Shown here in pieces: positions 55,405 through 64,000 of a stretch of DNA of 64,000 bases; within the stretch, counting starts at the first letter, position 1; each line of letters begins with the position of its first letter. The stretch spans positions 18,177,046-18,241,045 of the forward strand of contig NC_050469.1 in the NCBI RefSeq assembly GCF_013373865.1, written 5' to 3'. Position numbers and translations under genes: made by a program. The notes under the pieces are model-generated. The model saw only the letters and a program-made list of their open reading frames with translations, was not told the DNA's origin and made no database searches. This DNA comes from Monomorium pharaonis. Taxonomy: Eukaryota; Arthropoda; Insecta; Hymenoptera; Formicidae.

Positions 55405-56024
55405 TTATAGTGAAGAAAGTGACGAGCACGACGAAGTTGTAGACGCGAAAAAAAGTAACGTCGCAAATTATACCAACAAAATTATCTTTTTAAAAAAAAG
55501 TATAAAAAAGCGCCAAGTATACGCGCGCATGAAACGCCCTCAAAAATTTATTTTTGTACAAAATAATTTTTATTTGGTATTACAAATGTGCACTACAAAG
55601 GAAATTTTAATAAAACTGTATTTTCCCCCCAAAAAAACAAAAAGTTCATTTTCTTTAAAAAAAATTATGATATGAAGAAAATGCGCCAACTATGAAAATG
55701 AATGTTCATATGAACTAAAACATCCACTTTTACAAATAATTATTTGTTCAAATATTACAAATAAATATTTTAATACAAATTTTATTACAAAAACTTGGCG
55801 CTAAACCGAATAATTTGCTAGCTCTCTTTCTTTTTTTTGTGCGTGCATATGAATGTGTAAGTGCGTGCTTGCGTGCGTGCGCGTGTATGTGTGTATGTGT
55901 GTTAGTATATAATCGCAAACCAAGAATCCAATTGGGTTCCCAAGAAAATATGTAGTTCTTGTTATAAAATGTTGCGAAGTTGTGAAAGGAACAAGACAAA
56001 ACTGAGAATGAGAGTACCTGCCAT
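55405..56024. other. AT-rich remnant between the LTR-like block and the transposase
   Basis: Contains GCGCCAAGTAT (55,512 on) and, inverted, ACTTGGCGCT (55,794 on), plus short GTGTGC-type runs at 55,840-55,900. No gag or pol similarity. Confidence 0.35.
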
Positions 56025-57556
56025 ATGGAAGAAACCGATGACCAGAGAAGATTGCTATTTCTGTATGACAAGTCTAAATGGAATAAACAACAGAAAAAAG
56101 TCGGCATTATGCTACGCCAATGTTTCGAGTTTAACGAAACCTATATATATATATCAGCATCCGACGAAACAAACGATGAAGTCATGGATACAAGTATTAC
56201 TTCTGAACTCAATCGAATAGAGATTGATGGAAGTTCGGAAGAATCTGAGATTGAAACTGAGAGCGAGACTAAAAGTTTAAGTAAATCAACTGATGGTGAT
56301 GACTATGTTCCGTATAATATATCAAAAAAACCAGGAAAAATAACACAAGAGAAGGTGAACGATCTTGTTCGAGATTTGGGTTTGCCCAAAGATGGAGCAG
56401 AGTTTTTGGCGTCCTGGTTGAAACACAATGTTAAGGAGGCGAAAAATGTGAAAACCTCCTATTATCGTGACAGAGAAAGAGAATATCGGCAATATTTCTT
56501 TGCAGATGAGGAACATTCATTAGGAACATTCATTATTGTCACGATGTTATCGGATTAATGAACAAACTGAAACCTGGATGTTACAAGTCTGATGAGTGGA
56601 GACTATTTATCGATTCTTCTAAGAGAAGCTTGAAAGCAGTGTTGCTGCACAATACTAATGTATATGCCTCCATTCCTGTAGCGCACTCGGTAGTGATAAA
56701 AGAAGAGTACACAAACTTGAAAACAGTTCTTGAAAAAATTAAATACACAGAACATAGGTGGCAAATTTGTGGGGATCTAAAAATTCTCACCATATTATTG
56801 GGTCAACAATCAGGTTACACAAAAAATCCATGCTTTCTATGTGAATGGGATAGTAGAGATCGAACAAACCATTACATTAGAAAAGAATGGCCGACAAGAA
56901 CGTCTCTGCAACCTGGGTCTAAAAATATCATAAATGAACCGTTAGTTAAGCCTTCAAAAGTTCTTCTTCCACCTCTTCATATAAAATTAGGACTCATGAA
57001 ACAATGGGTGAAAGCTCTGAATAAAAATGGTGAATGCTACCAGTATTTACAAGAAAAATTTTCCAACATCTCTGATGCAAAATTGCGAGAAGGAATTTTT
57101 GATGGACCTCAAATACGTAAAATGTTGAGAGACGACAATTTTGTTACCAAAATGAATGAAGATGAGAGAGCAGCATGGCTGAGTTTCAAAGGTGTCACAG
57201 AAAATTTTTTAGGAAACCACAAAAGTCAAGATTACAGACAAAAGGTGGCGGAAATGATGGAAAACTATAAAAAACTAGGTTGCCTAATGAATCTTAAGTT
57301 GCATTTCTTAGATTCTCATATCGACTACTTCCCAGAAAATCTAGGTGATTATAATGAAGAACAGGGAAAAAGATTTCATCAGGACATCAAGGAGATGGAG
57401 TTTCAATATCAAGGCAAATGGGATGTGAATATGATGGCTGATTTCTGCTGGACGCTCAAACGTGATGTCTCTGTGAAAGGGAAGAAACGTAAGAGAAAGC
57501 CATTGCACAGAACCTTCCAGAATAAAAGAGTTAGATATAATAGAAAAAGGGAGTGA
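56025..57556 (+). pseudogene. Transposase of the TTGATWACACAGG family, better preserved copy 2
   Basis: The first frame (56,025-56,558) starts METTDDQ-like with an acidic Ser/Glu-rich stretch, then PYNISKKPGKITQEKVNDLV and SYYRDREREYRQYF. The second (56,558-57,556, 332 codons) has LFIDSSKRSLKAVLLHN, CFLCEWDSRDRTNHY (C-x2-C), PLHIKLGLMKQWVKAL, LHFLDSHIDYFPENLGDYNE, RFHQDIKEME and a Lys/Arg-rich end. The frames are separated by a frameshift beside a 13-bp tandem duplication (AGGAACATTCATT, twice, about 56,508-56,533). The family occurs in many invertebrate genomes, but I cannot place it in a named superfamily with certainty. Copy 2 has its right terminal repeats (to 58,315) but no left end was found, so it is probably immobile. 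Confidence 0.65.
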
Positions 57557-57693
57557 ATTTTCTACGCTATTTATTCACAGAAGCTCAAACTTGTCATACG
57601 TATGGAATTTTCCCCGGATAATGTGGTTACGCAAACCTGCACGCTCCGGATTATACATTTGTGACCTAAACTGCTTTTATAAGATGTTTTTTT

Positions 57694-58315
57694 GAGGTTA
57701 GAAAAAAATGAGCCAATTTAGCAATTCTGACCTTGAATTTGGATTCAGCGGGTCAAAATACATAAAAATAGATTAGTCTGGTCTGTCGGACCAACGTTAA
57801 AAAAAATTTTTTTTTTGAGGTTAGGAAAAAATGAGCCAATTTAGCAATTCTGACCTTGAATTTGGATTCAGCGGGTCAAAATACATAAAAATAGATTAGT
57901 CTGGTCCGCCGGACTAACGTTAAAAAAGTTTTTTTTTTTTGAGGTTAGGAAAAAATGAGTCATTTCAGCAATTCTGACCTTGGATTTGGATTCAGCGGGT
58001 CAAAATACATAAGGATAAACTAGTCTGGTTCGCCGGACTAACATTAAAAAAAAATTTTTTTTTGAGGTTAGGAAATGCGAGCTAACTTTGCAATTCTGAC
58101 ATTGGATTCGGATTCAGCGGATCGAAATACATAAGAATAGACTAGTCTGGTCCGCCGGACCAACATTTAAAAAAAATTTTTTTTGAGGTTAGAAAATGCG
58201 AGCTAACTTTGCAATTCTGACTTCAGATTCGGATTCAGCGGGTCGAAATACATAAGGATTGACTAGTCTAGTCCGCCGGACCAACCACTTTTTTTTTGTG
58301 TGCCTGTGTTATCAA
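57694..58315. repeat. Five ~122-bp subterminal repeats forming the right end of copy 2
   Basis: Units begin GAGGTTAG at 57,694, 57,817, 57,941, 58,064 and 58,185. Each contains GGATTCAGCGGGTC, AAATACATAA and a near-palindrome TGGTCCGCCGGACCA. The last unit runs into the terminal CACTTTTTTTTTGTGTGCCT. Regular spacing and palindromic cores suggest transposase binding sites, by analogy with other elements having long structured ends. Confidence 0.85.
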
Positions 58316-58327
58316 TTATTATTATAA

Positions 58328-59040
58328 ATAATGCGATGCGTATAAGGTCTAATACACATATATAAACGGAGCATAAACTTACTAACTGTATTGTTCGGAG
58401 TATATCTGTTTTTCACATGCTTTTATTTTGAAAAAGATACTCTGCAATAGTATATAGTCAGTTTGTCTAAATATTTTTATCCGCTTGCATATGTGTATGT
58501 ATATAACTTTGTTTTTTTTTTGTTGCGGTAATACGAAAATTAACATTTTCTCAAGTTTATTTTATTGCTTATAATATTAGGTTTTTGACAAACTAAATTA
58601 CGCGACAAAAAGCTTAATATTCTCTCACGTACTCAAGCAAATATAAATGCGTAGACATACTAACTGCACTATTTCAGATTGATATTTCCTTTTTCACATG
58701 CTTCCACATTGAAAAAAATTACGTATCCGAATTAGTACAGTTAGTATGTTTATCATTTCTATCCGCTTGTGTATATGAATTAAAATTATGAATATTATCT
58801 TTCTCTTCCATATTGAAAATGTCTACTTGTATCATATGCGTATCATTGTTTTTTTTTTGTTGCGACACGCGGAATATACAACCTAACATTTTTTCACATT
58901 TTTATTATAAATAACCTAATAAACATTTCTTTTAAACATCAAATAATGCGATGCAATTGAAGTCTAATATTCTGTCACATAAAAATTACCCAGACATATT
59001 GGTTGTACTGTCTCATGTATCCAAACATAAGCATAGTAAA
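58328..59040. repeat. Diverged ~280-340-bp tandem repeat, 2-3 units
   Basis: Landmarks recur in order: AATGCGATGC (58,330; 58,945), TTTTTCACATGCTT (58,410; 58,690), TATCCGCTTG (58,479; 58,760) and TTTTTTTTTGTTGCG (58,514; 58,850). Units are strongly diverged and non-coding. Confidence 0.6.
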
Positions 59041-59233
59041 ACCTTAAAGACACACATGCACGCACGCACGCACATACATTTGGCGTCTTTTCTTTACCTT
59101 TTTTTAAAGAACGGTAATTCTGTGCGGATATTATATATTTTGTGGTGTTAGGCAACTTAAATCTATTAAACTATGATTAACTTACTACGACATGTTTAAA
59201 CAATGGATTAATTAAATTTTAATTAAATAATTA

Positions 59234-59690
59234 ATACGAAGACATCTAATAATACTAGTGCTAATTTCAAGTTCGTATCTCCAACCGTTCTCGAGATTTG
59301 CATTTTTTAAATTTAATTAATTAATTAATTATTGATTAAATTTTAATTAAGTAATTAATCCTAAAACATCTGATAATACTAGTGCTTATTCCAAGGTCGT
59401 ATCTTCAACCGTTCTCGAGATATACATAATACAAGGTTTAATTAATTAATTAATTAATTAATTAATTAATTAATTAATTATTTAATTAACTAATTAATTT
59501 GAAGACATCTGATAATACTAATACTTATCCCAAATTTGTATATCCAACCGTTCTCGAGATAGACACGTTACAAGGTTCAATTAATTAATTAATTTAAAGA
59601 CCTCTGATAATCTTAGTACTTATCTTAAGATCTCTAACCGTTCTCGAGATATATATGGTACAAGGTTTAAACTTCTGATCATAGAGCCAT
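59234..59690. repeat. Tandem repeat with CCGTTCTCGAGATA motif and (TTAA)n
   Basis: Four units of about 95-145 bp contain GACATCTGATAATACTA then AACCGTTCTCGAGATATACA. They are separated by TTAATTAA runs, the longest at 59,434-59,479. Confidence 0.8.
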
Positions 59691-60024
59691 CTGATGGCAA
59701 AAAAAGTAAAAGTACAAATCCCCACTACTTAGCCGGGCGACGACGATAATAACGACTACGACGTTTCTTAATCAAATTTATTCTTGAGCGAAAAATTTTA
59801 ATCGCGATATCTCCGCTCGTAAGTCACGTAGCGGAAAATTAAGAAAACTTTTATTATATAAATTGGATGCGAGCTATTTATTAAGACTATTGAGAAATCT
59901 ATCGGTTCAGTCGTTATTGAGATCCAATAATTACAGTCTTCTCGCAAACGACGTCTCGCGTAAAAGAAGCACGGTGGTGCCTCGCTGCGCGTACACTTGG
60001 CGCGAGGCACTACCGTGCCTCTTG
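59691..60024. other. Right end of the composite insertion, unrecognised
   Basis: Moderate-complexity, non-coding sequence ending with the inverted phrases AAGCACGGTGGTGCCTCG and CGAGGCACTACCGTGCCTCT (59,969-60,021). The host AT-rich element resumes at 60,025. I cannot match this end to the left end at 53,866. Confidence 0.4.
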
Positions 60025-60146
60025 GTATGAACATATATAGTTGGATCTACTCATAGTATGGACCACTTATGGATAAGTCGAAGTATATGTGTTCAATATG
60101 TTCAAATATTATATTTGATCATAAAATATGCTTTCACATGATCACA

Positions 60147-60286
60147 TCCCACATAGCATGGAATATTACGATAATATCACAGAAATATTGTCCTCCCATT
60201 ACAACATTACAGTGAAATATAGTATAAATATTGCAAAAGTATTACAAAAATATTACTATAATATTAACCTACTGGCTGTGTAAGAG
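60147..60286. mobile_element. Possible MITE rich in AATATT motifs
   Basis: CCCACATAGCATGG at the left and CCTACTGGCTGTGTAAG at the right are weak complements. Between them are repeats of AATATTRC and ATTACAATATT. It interrupts or ends copy 2 of the AT-rich element. Confidence 0.35.
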
Positions 60287-60289
60287 AAT

Positions 60290-61180
60290 TTTATTATTTG
60301 GACTAAAAATGTGTTAAAAAAAAGTTCATCGGATTATTATGAAACTTGATACTCTTATGTTTTTTGAGTTTCTGAATCTGAATATGTCAGATTTACAAAA
60401 TTCAAAATGGCGGGTCCAATATGTTGGATCAAAATTACAAAAAATAGACGGAATTTTATTTTTATTATTTTGAAGTTATTTAGATCTCTGAATCTAAATT
60501 TAACATTAGAATTAATATATTCAAAATGATTAATAAGAAAGAAATTTTACCATTTTGGATCCGCCGAAAAATGGAGTGTAAAATCCTATGACAGCCTCCT
60601 CATGGCACGTTCCGAGGTCGTGCATTCAATAAATTTTATATCCAATAAAGTGTGAATTCACCAGCTAATGTTAGGGTACTAAAATTGATTTATTTTCTTC
60701 AAAAGTATAATATAACTATATCAATCCGTCTTTCAATAATTGCATTCTAATAAGTTGTAAATTTTGGACTTTTTATATTATATTAAGATCTGCAATCCAA
60801 AAAACTTACAGAATCCAAGTTTAATAAATATCAATACATTTTTTATAATTTTAAAACGCCATATTGCATCCGCCATTTTTGAATTTTTGATCATATTCAG
60901 ATTTAGAGACCCAAAAAACATAAGGGTACTAAATTTCATGAAAAATTAGACCATTTTTGTAATTTTGATCCGCCATATTAGATCCGCTATTTTCAATTTT
61001 GTACATCTGACTTTAGATTCGTAATCAGCGATCCCAGAAATCCCTGAGTAACAAGTTTCAAGCAAATTCAGAAAGTTTTACTTTATTTTTTTCTACATTG
61101 CGGTTATAGCCGTTATATACACTCTTGGCCACTTTTGTTTGTGCGGCTATAGCCAGTCAACGGGTTAAAATGTTCGCCGA
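60290..61180. repeat. Inverted arrays of a GGCGGATCCAATATGGCGGA-type repeat
   Basis: Around 60,330-60,560 the phrases GAATCTGAATATGTCAGATT, AAAATGGCGGGTCCAATATG and GGATCAAAATTACAAAAA occur in + orientation. At 60,760-61,090 they occur as complements (CGCCATATT.GATCCGC, ATTCAGATTTAGAGACCC). The two halves form a loose inverted repeat of about 0.9 kb with a period near 80-120 bp. Non-coding. Confidence 0.6.
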
Positions 61181-61189
61181 AATAGATCA

Positions 61190-61345
61190 CACCCCTACAG
61201 CATGAAATATTGCTGCAACGTTGCAGGAATATTGCAATAGTACATAATATAACCAATATTGCAGGAATATTGTAACAATATTACAAATGTAATATTCCCT
61301 AGCAGATATTGCACAATATTGTGGCAATATTATATTGCAACCTTG
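61190..61345. repeat. AATATTGCA-rich short repeat block
   Basis: Repeated GCAGGAATATTGCA, GTAACAATATTAC and TTGCACAATATTG phrases, similar in style to 60,147-60,286. Ends CAGCATGAAATATTGC and CCTAGCAGATATTGC. Probably a decayed MITE. Confidence 0.4.
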
Positions 61346-61564
61346 CAAAATTTATTTCTGTATAATCCGTGTTTCTTGAACTAGAGCTAACAATAAGTAA
61401 TATTTTACGTAGTTTTAATAGACAAATAAAAAAATAGAGCAAGATATTTTTATTTTAAATTTTTATGTTAAGATTAGAGCTAAGATACATAAATTTTTAT
61501 GTCAAGAATGTGCAACAAATTCTGTAAACCTCACGGACAGCGTTGCGGCCCATACTAAATTAAG
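61346..61564. other. Spacer, nothing recognised
   Basis: AT-rich sequence with no repeat ends or coding frame. Confidence 0.35.
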
Positions 61565-61683
61565 TGAAGCAAGTCCAGAAAATGCTCAATCTGACTTATA
61601 TACTGCAATTAGACATGTGTGAACTATGCACGCATGTATAATTCTAACATAAATCAGGATGGGCATCTTCTGGACTTGCTTCA
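61565..61683. repeat. Small hairpin element
   Basis: TGAAGCAAGTCCAGAA (61,565-61,580) and TTCTGGACTTGCTTCA (61,668-61,683) are exact 16-bp complements. Partial pairing continues inwards (AATGCTC against GGGCAT). It is a MITE-sized hairpin without coding content. Confidence 0.6.
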
Positions 61684-61940
61684 TTAAATATAGAATAAAA
61701 CAATTCGATATCCGTGGGTGTATGTTAACTTAATTATATAATTAAATGTTTTTAATTATTGTGCCGTAATGGTGTAACCGTGAATCTTGAATCCTATTGG
61801 CTAAGGATAGCCGCGGGAATTCAGGGTTCGGGCGGCGGGCTGGTTGCGTGAATAACGAAGGCAATTATTGTATGTTTAACACTACGGTATTTATTACACT
61901 CTAAACCTAACTAATATGTACAATATTCCTACCCTAATAT
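61684..61940. other. Spacer with a GC-richer patch
   Basis: A patch at 61,795-61,870 (GGGTTCGGGCGGCGGGCTGG) stands out in composition but has no tRNA fold, coding frame or repeat ends that I can define. Confidence 0.3.
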
Positions 61941-61941
61941 A

Positions 61942-62285
61942 CAGGGTCATTCAGAACAACATTCGGTCCGTAAAATGACGTATTCCTGACGCAAATCTAA
62001 AACGATTTTTCCTTCACCAAAATTTTATTTGAAGCGTAGTTTTTGAGTTATAAGCCAAAATAGTTAACGAATTTCGCGTCGAGTACAGAAGGCAGGCAGG
62101 CGTGGCGCGCCACGAGCGTAACGCGGGCGCGGCTGACTATCCGCGTCAGCTGACGGGTGATTACCACCGCGTAAGTCGTTAACTATTTTATCTTATAACA
62201 TAAAATTATGCTTTAAATAAAATTTTGGTAAAGAAAAGATTGTCTTGGAATTATGTTAGGAATACGTATTTCTTAAAATCATTGT
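61942..62285. mobile_element. Palindromic MITE-like element with CAGGGTCATTC end
   Basis: The left half contains AAACGATTTTTCCTTCACCA and AAAATTTTATTTGAAGC. The right half has loose complements (GCTTTAAATAAAATTTTGGT, AAAGATTGTCTT). The CAGGGT terminus after TA is of the Tc1/mariner kind and may be a non-autonomous relative, or the left end, of the transposase element that follows. Confidence 0.4.
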
Positions 62286-62320
62286 AATAATCCAAAGTTG
62301 TTCCGGATCGCCGGCCGTCG

Positions 62321-62537
62321 GACGCTGCAACCAGCTGATTGCTACACGCGACGTGTTTGTATGCCGTGTTTCTGTAAGAGAGAGCAAGAGAGAGAGAAAG
62401 TGTGTGCGTGCGTGTATATGAACGTCTTTCCCCCTCACCCCCCTTCTCTGTCTCTCACTCTTTCTCTCTCTTTTTTACACAAACACGGCATACATACACA
62501 CATCGCGTCTAGCAATCAGCTGGTTGCAGCGTCTGAC
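62321..62537. repeat. 217-bp palindromic element
   Basis: GACGCTGCAACCAGCTGATT (62,321 on) pairs with AATCAGCTGGTTGCAGCGTC (to 62,534), and GTTTGTATGCCGTGTTT with AAACACGGCATACATAC. The loop contains (AGAG)n and (TCTC)n runs which also pair. Non-coding, hairpin-forming. Confidence 0.75.
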
Positions 62538-63098
62538 GCACAAACACTCATACAATCTCTCATTTAATTACTCACACACCTGCTCACTCACCTTGTAGCA
62601 GCGTAGCCAATCTTCATGCTTATGAACAATTATTAGAGATGGTTGTTAAAGATGCGCGACACATCCAAACTTTCTCGCTTTTACTAATTACACTTAATTG
62701 ACGCAATAAAAATTACGGGTTTACTGTTTATTTACTCACTACCGATTTCCAAAAATTACTTTACTCACCGTTTTCAAAAATTACTTTAAAAGAAACGCGA
62801 ATGCGAATAGCGCAGGACTCGACGCGAAGCGACGGACCGCAGAGACTGCACGACGATGACCACAAGGGTTATGGCCATCACATAATGCCAGGCAACAGGC
62901 AATAGGAACAGGAAATAAAGAAAGAGAGAAAGAGAAAACCCCCGCGACGAATCGCGAACGTCGCGCACGCTACGACGAATCGCGAACAACGAGGGGGCGA
63001 GGAGGGTGCATCGACCACCCGCGAAGATCATATAAATTAGACGCACGATCGATGCCGCAATTAATAACTCTGCGACTATTAATAAGGGCGAAGAAGAT
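62538..63098. other. Sequence between the palindrome and the transposase
   Basis: GC rises towards 63,098. GACGAATCGCGAACG occurs at 62,945-62,959 and ACGACGAATCGCGAAC again at about 62,971-62,986. It may be the 5' untranslated part of the transposase element. No other gene seen. Confidence 0.35.
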
Positions 63099-64000
63099 AT
63101 GGCAGCGTACACAAGTCAAGAGTACTACGACATGATGATGGCACTTGGCGAGTGTCACGGGCAGCCGTACCCTGCTGCAAGAAGATAAGCCGAATTGTTT
63201 CCACACCGAAGACATCCATCGGGTCATGTCAAACATACAGCAGCTCAAAGATTTCATGATACTGGCAGTCTCCTGCCAAACAAACATGACACTGGGAGAG
63301 ATCGCAATGTTAGAAATGTACGGAACACGGAGAAAGTGTTACGTGCTTTCGAGAATAATCCCGAAACGAGTATTCGGGTAATTGCTCGAGAACAACACTT
63401 ATCTTGGTCAGCCGTACAAAAGATATTAAAAGAAGAAAAGTTGCACGCGTTTCATTATACACGCGTGCAACATTTACGACTAGCAGATTGCCCTGCAAGA
63501 TGAATGTTTTGCGAAAATTTTCTGCGAAACATCGATCGAGATCCTCGATATTCCTCCGGTGTAATATTCAGCGATAAATCACGCAAGAAAGAATTTTTAA
63601 TGTGCATAATATGCACTTTTGGAGCGGAGAAAATTCCAGAGTCACGCGACTCCGAAATTTTCAAATTCGTTGGAAACTTAATATGTGGGCTGGAATAAGA
63701 GGCACTGAGATACTTGGTTCAGTTATTCCTCCCAGACATTTTAACTGGAAGAACGTTGATTTTTTAACAGAAAATTTACCAGATTTCCTAGAAAATGTAC
63801 CATTATTTGAAAGAAACAAGATTATTTTTCAACAAGACGGTGCTGGGCCACACAACGCCAGAATCGTTACAAATTACTTAAACAAACATTTTCCCGGACG
63901 ATGGATAGATCGGTACGGCCCGATACGTTGGCCCGCAAGATCTCCGGATCTTAATCCTGTGGACTTTTTCTTATGGGAATATTGTAAGGAAGTAATTTCT
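63099..64000 (+). pseudogene. Mariner-like (IS630-Tc1-mariner) transposase, truncated by the window edge
   Basis: It starts MAAYTSQEYYDMMMALGECH at an ATG. In-frame stops follow at 63,186 (TAA) and 63,501 (TGA). The helix-turn-helix region (NTEKVLRAF, SIRVIAREQHLSWSAVQKIL) is intact. The first catalytic region is GVIFSDKS. A frameshift near 63,575 moves the rest to another frame, open from about 63,581 to the window end. It reads VHNMHFWSGEN, MWAGIRG, IIFQQDGAGPHNA (second Asp) and WPARSPDLNPVDFFLW (third Asp). There are 36 residues between the last two Asp, more than the 34 of classical mariner. It is inactive as it stands. Confidence 0.8.

Larger units (their letters stand above)
44907..60146. 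mobile_element. AT-rich CCCGG-end element, copy 2, split by three insertions
   Basis: The pieces are 44,907-44,994, 52,674-53,454, 53,830-53,865 and 60,025-60,146. They align in order with copy 1. The left end reads CCCGGGAAAAAATACTTCTT. The last piece matches copy 1's CATAGTATGAACCACTTATGG region and ends near ATGCTTTCACAT, where another repeat begins. The right terminus is missing or displaced. Confidence 0.7.

Overview
The window reads as nuclear DNA of an insect, most likely an ant or another hymenopteran. The background is very AT-rich, introns are short, a TTAGG telomere-type repeat is present, and the whole stretch is dominated by transposable elements of types common in insects. There is no sign of bacterial organisation (no operons, rRNA or CRISPR). 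All taxonomy and family names here are inferred by eye from the sequence; no search was run.

Layout. 1-2.1 kb: a short tandem repeat and a cluster of palindromic MITE-like elements. 2.6-5.0 kb: the best candidates for host genes, two small spliced genes facing each other (a proline-rich/RG-rich protein on +, and a 156-residue protein on -). 5.2-11.4 kb: microsatellites, an inverted-repeat element holding an LTR-like block, and a TIR element carrying a tRNA-like module. 11.45-17.2 kb: a GC-rich pile of R1-like non-LTR retrotransposon pieces beside (TTAGG)4. The longest piece is cut inside its reverse transcriptase by an 816-bp foldback element with a clean 9-bp target duplication. 17.2-24.9 kb: a TTAA-flanked DNA transposon, a large element with TGTTACGTCC ends, a 2.4-kb foldback element built of minisatellites, and a degenerate transposase.

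24.9-34.1 kb is mostly AT-rich spacer, but 29.7-32.4 kb holds a second, longer TGTTACGTCC element. On its - strand it carries a TATA box, a 69-nt intron and a 166-codon ORF whose ATG exists only after splicing. 34.1-37.7 kb and 44.9-60.1 kb are two copies of one AT-rich element with CCCGG..AAAAA ends. Copy 1 is split by a 2.25-kb TA-flanked insert. Copy 2 is split three times: by a degenerate Ty3/gypsy retrotransposon (44,995-52,673, itself interrupted in gag by a DNA transposon), by a 375-bp palindromic MITE with a smaller MITE at its centre, and by a 6.2-kb composite with an LTR-like block and a second, better preserved copy of the same DNA transposase. Aligning the two copies lets most insertion boundaries be read directly.

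37.7-44.9 kb has few recognisable repeats and may be host intergenic or intronic DNA, with one promoter-like block near 43.0-43.6 kb. 60.1-64 kb holds more repeats and ends inside a mariner-like (IS630-Tc1-mariner) transposase broken by stops and a frameshift. No intact autonomous element was found.
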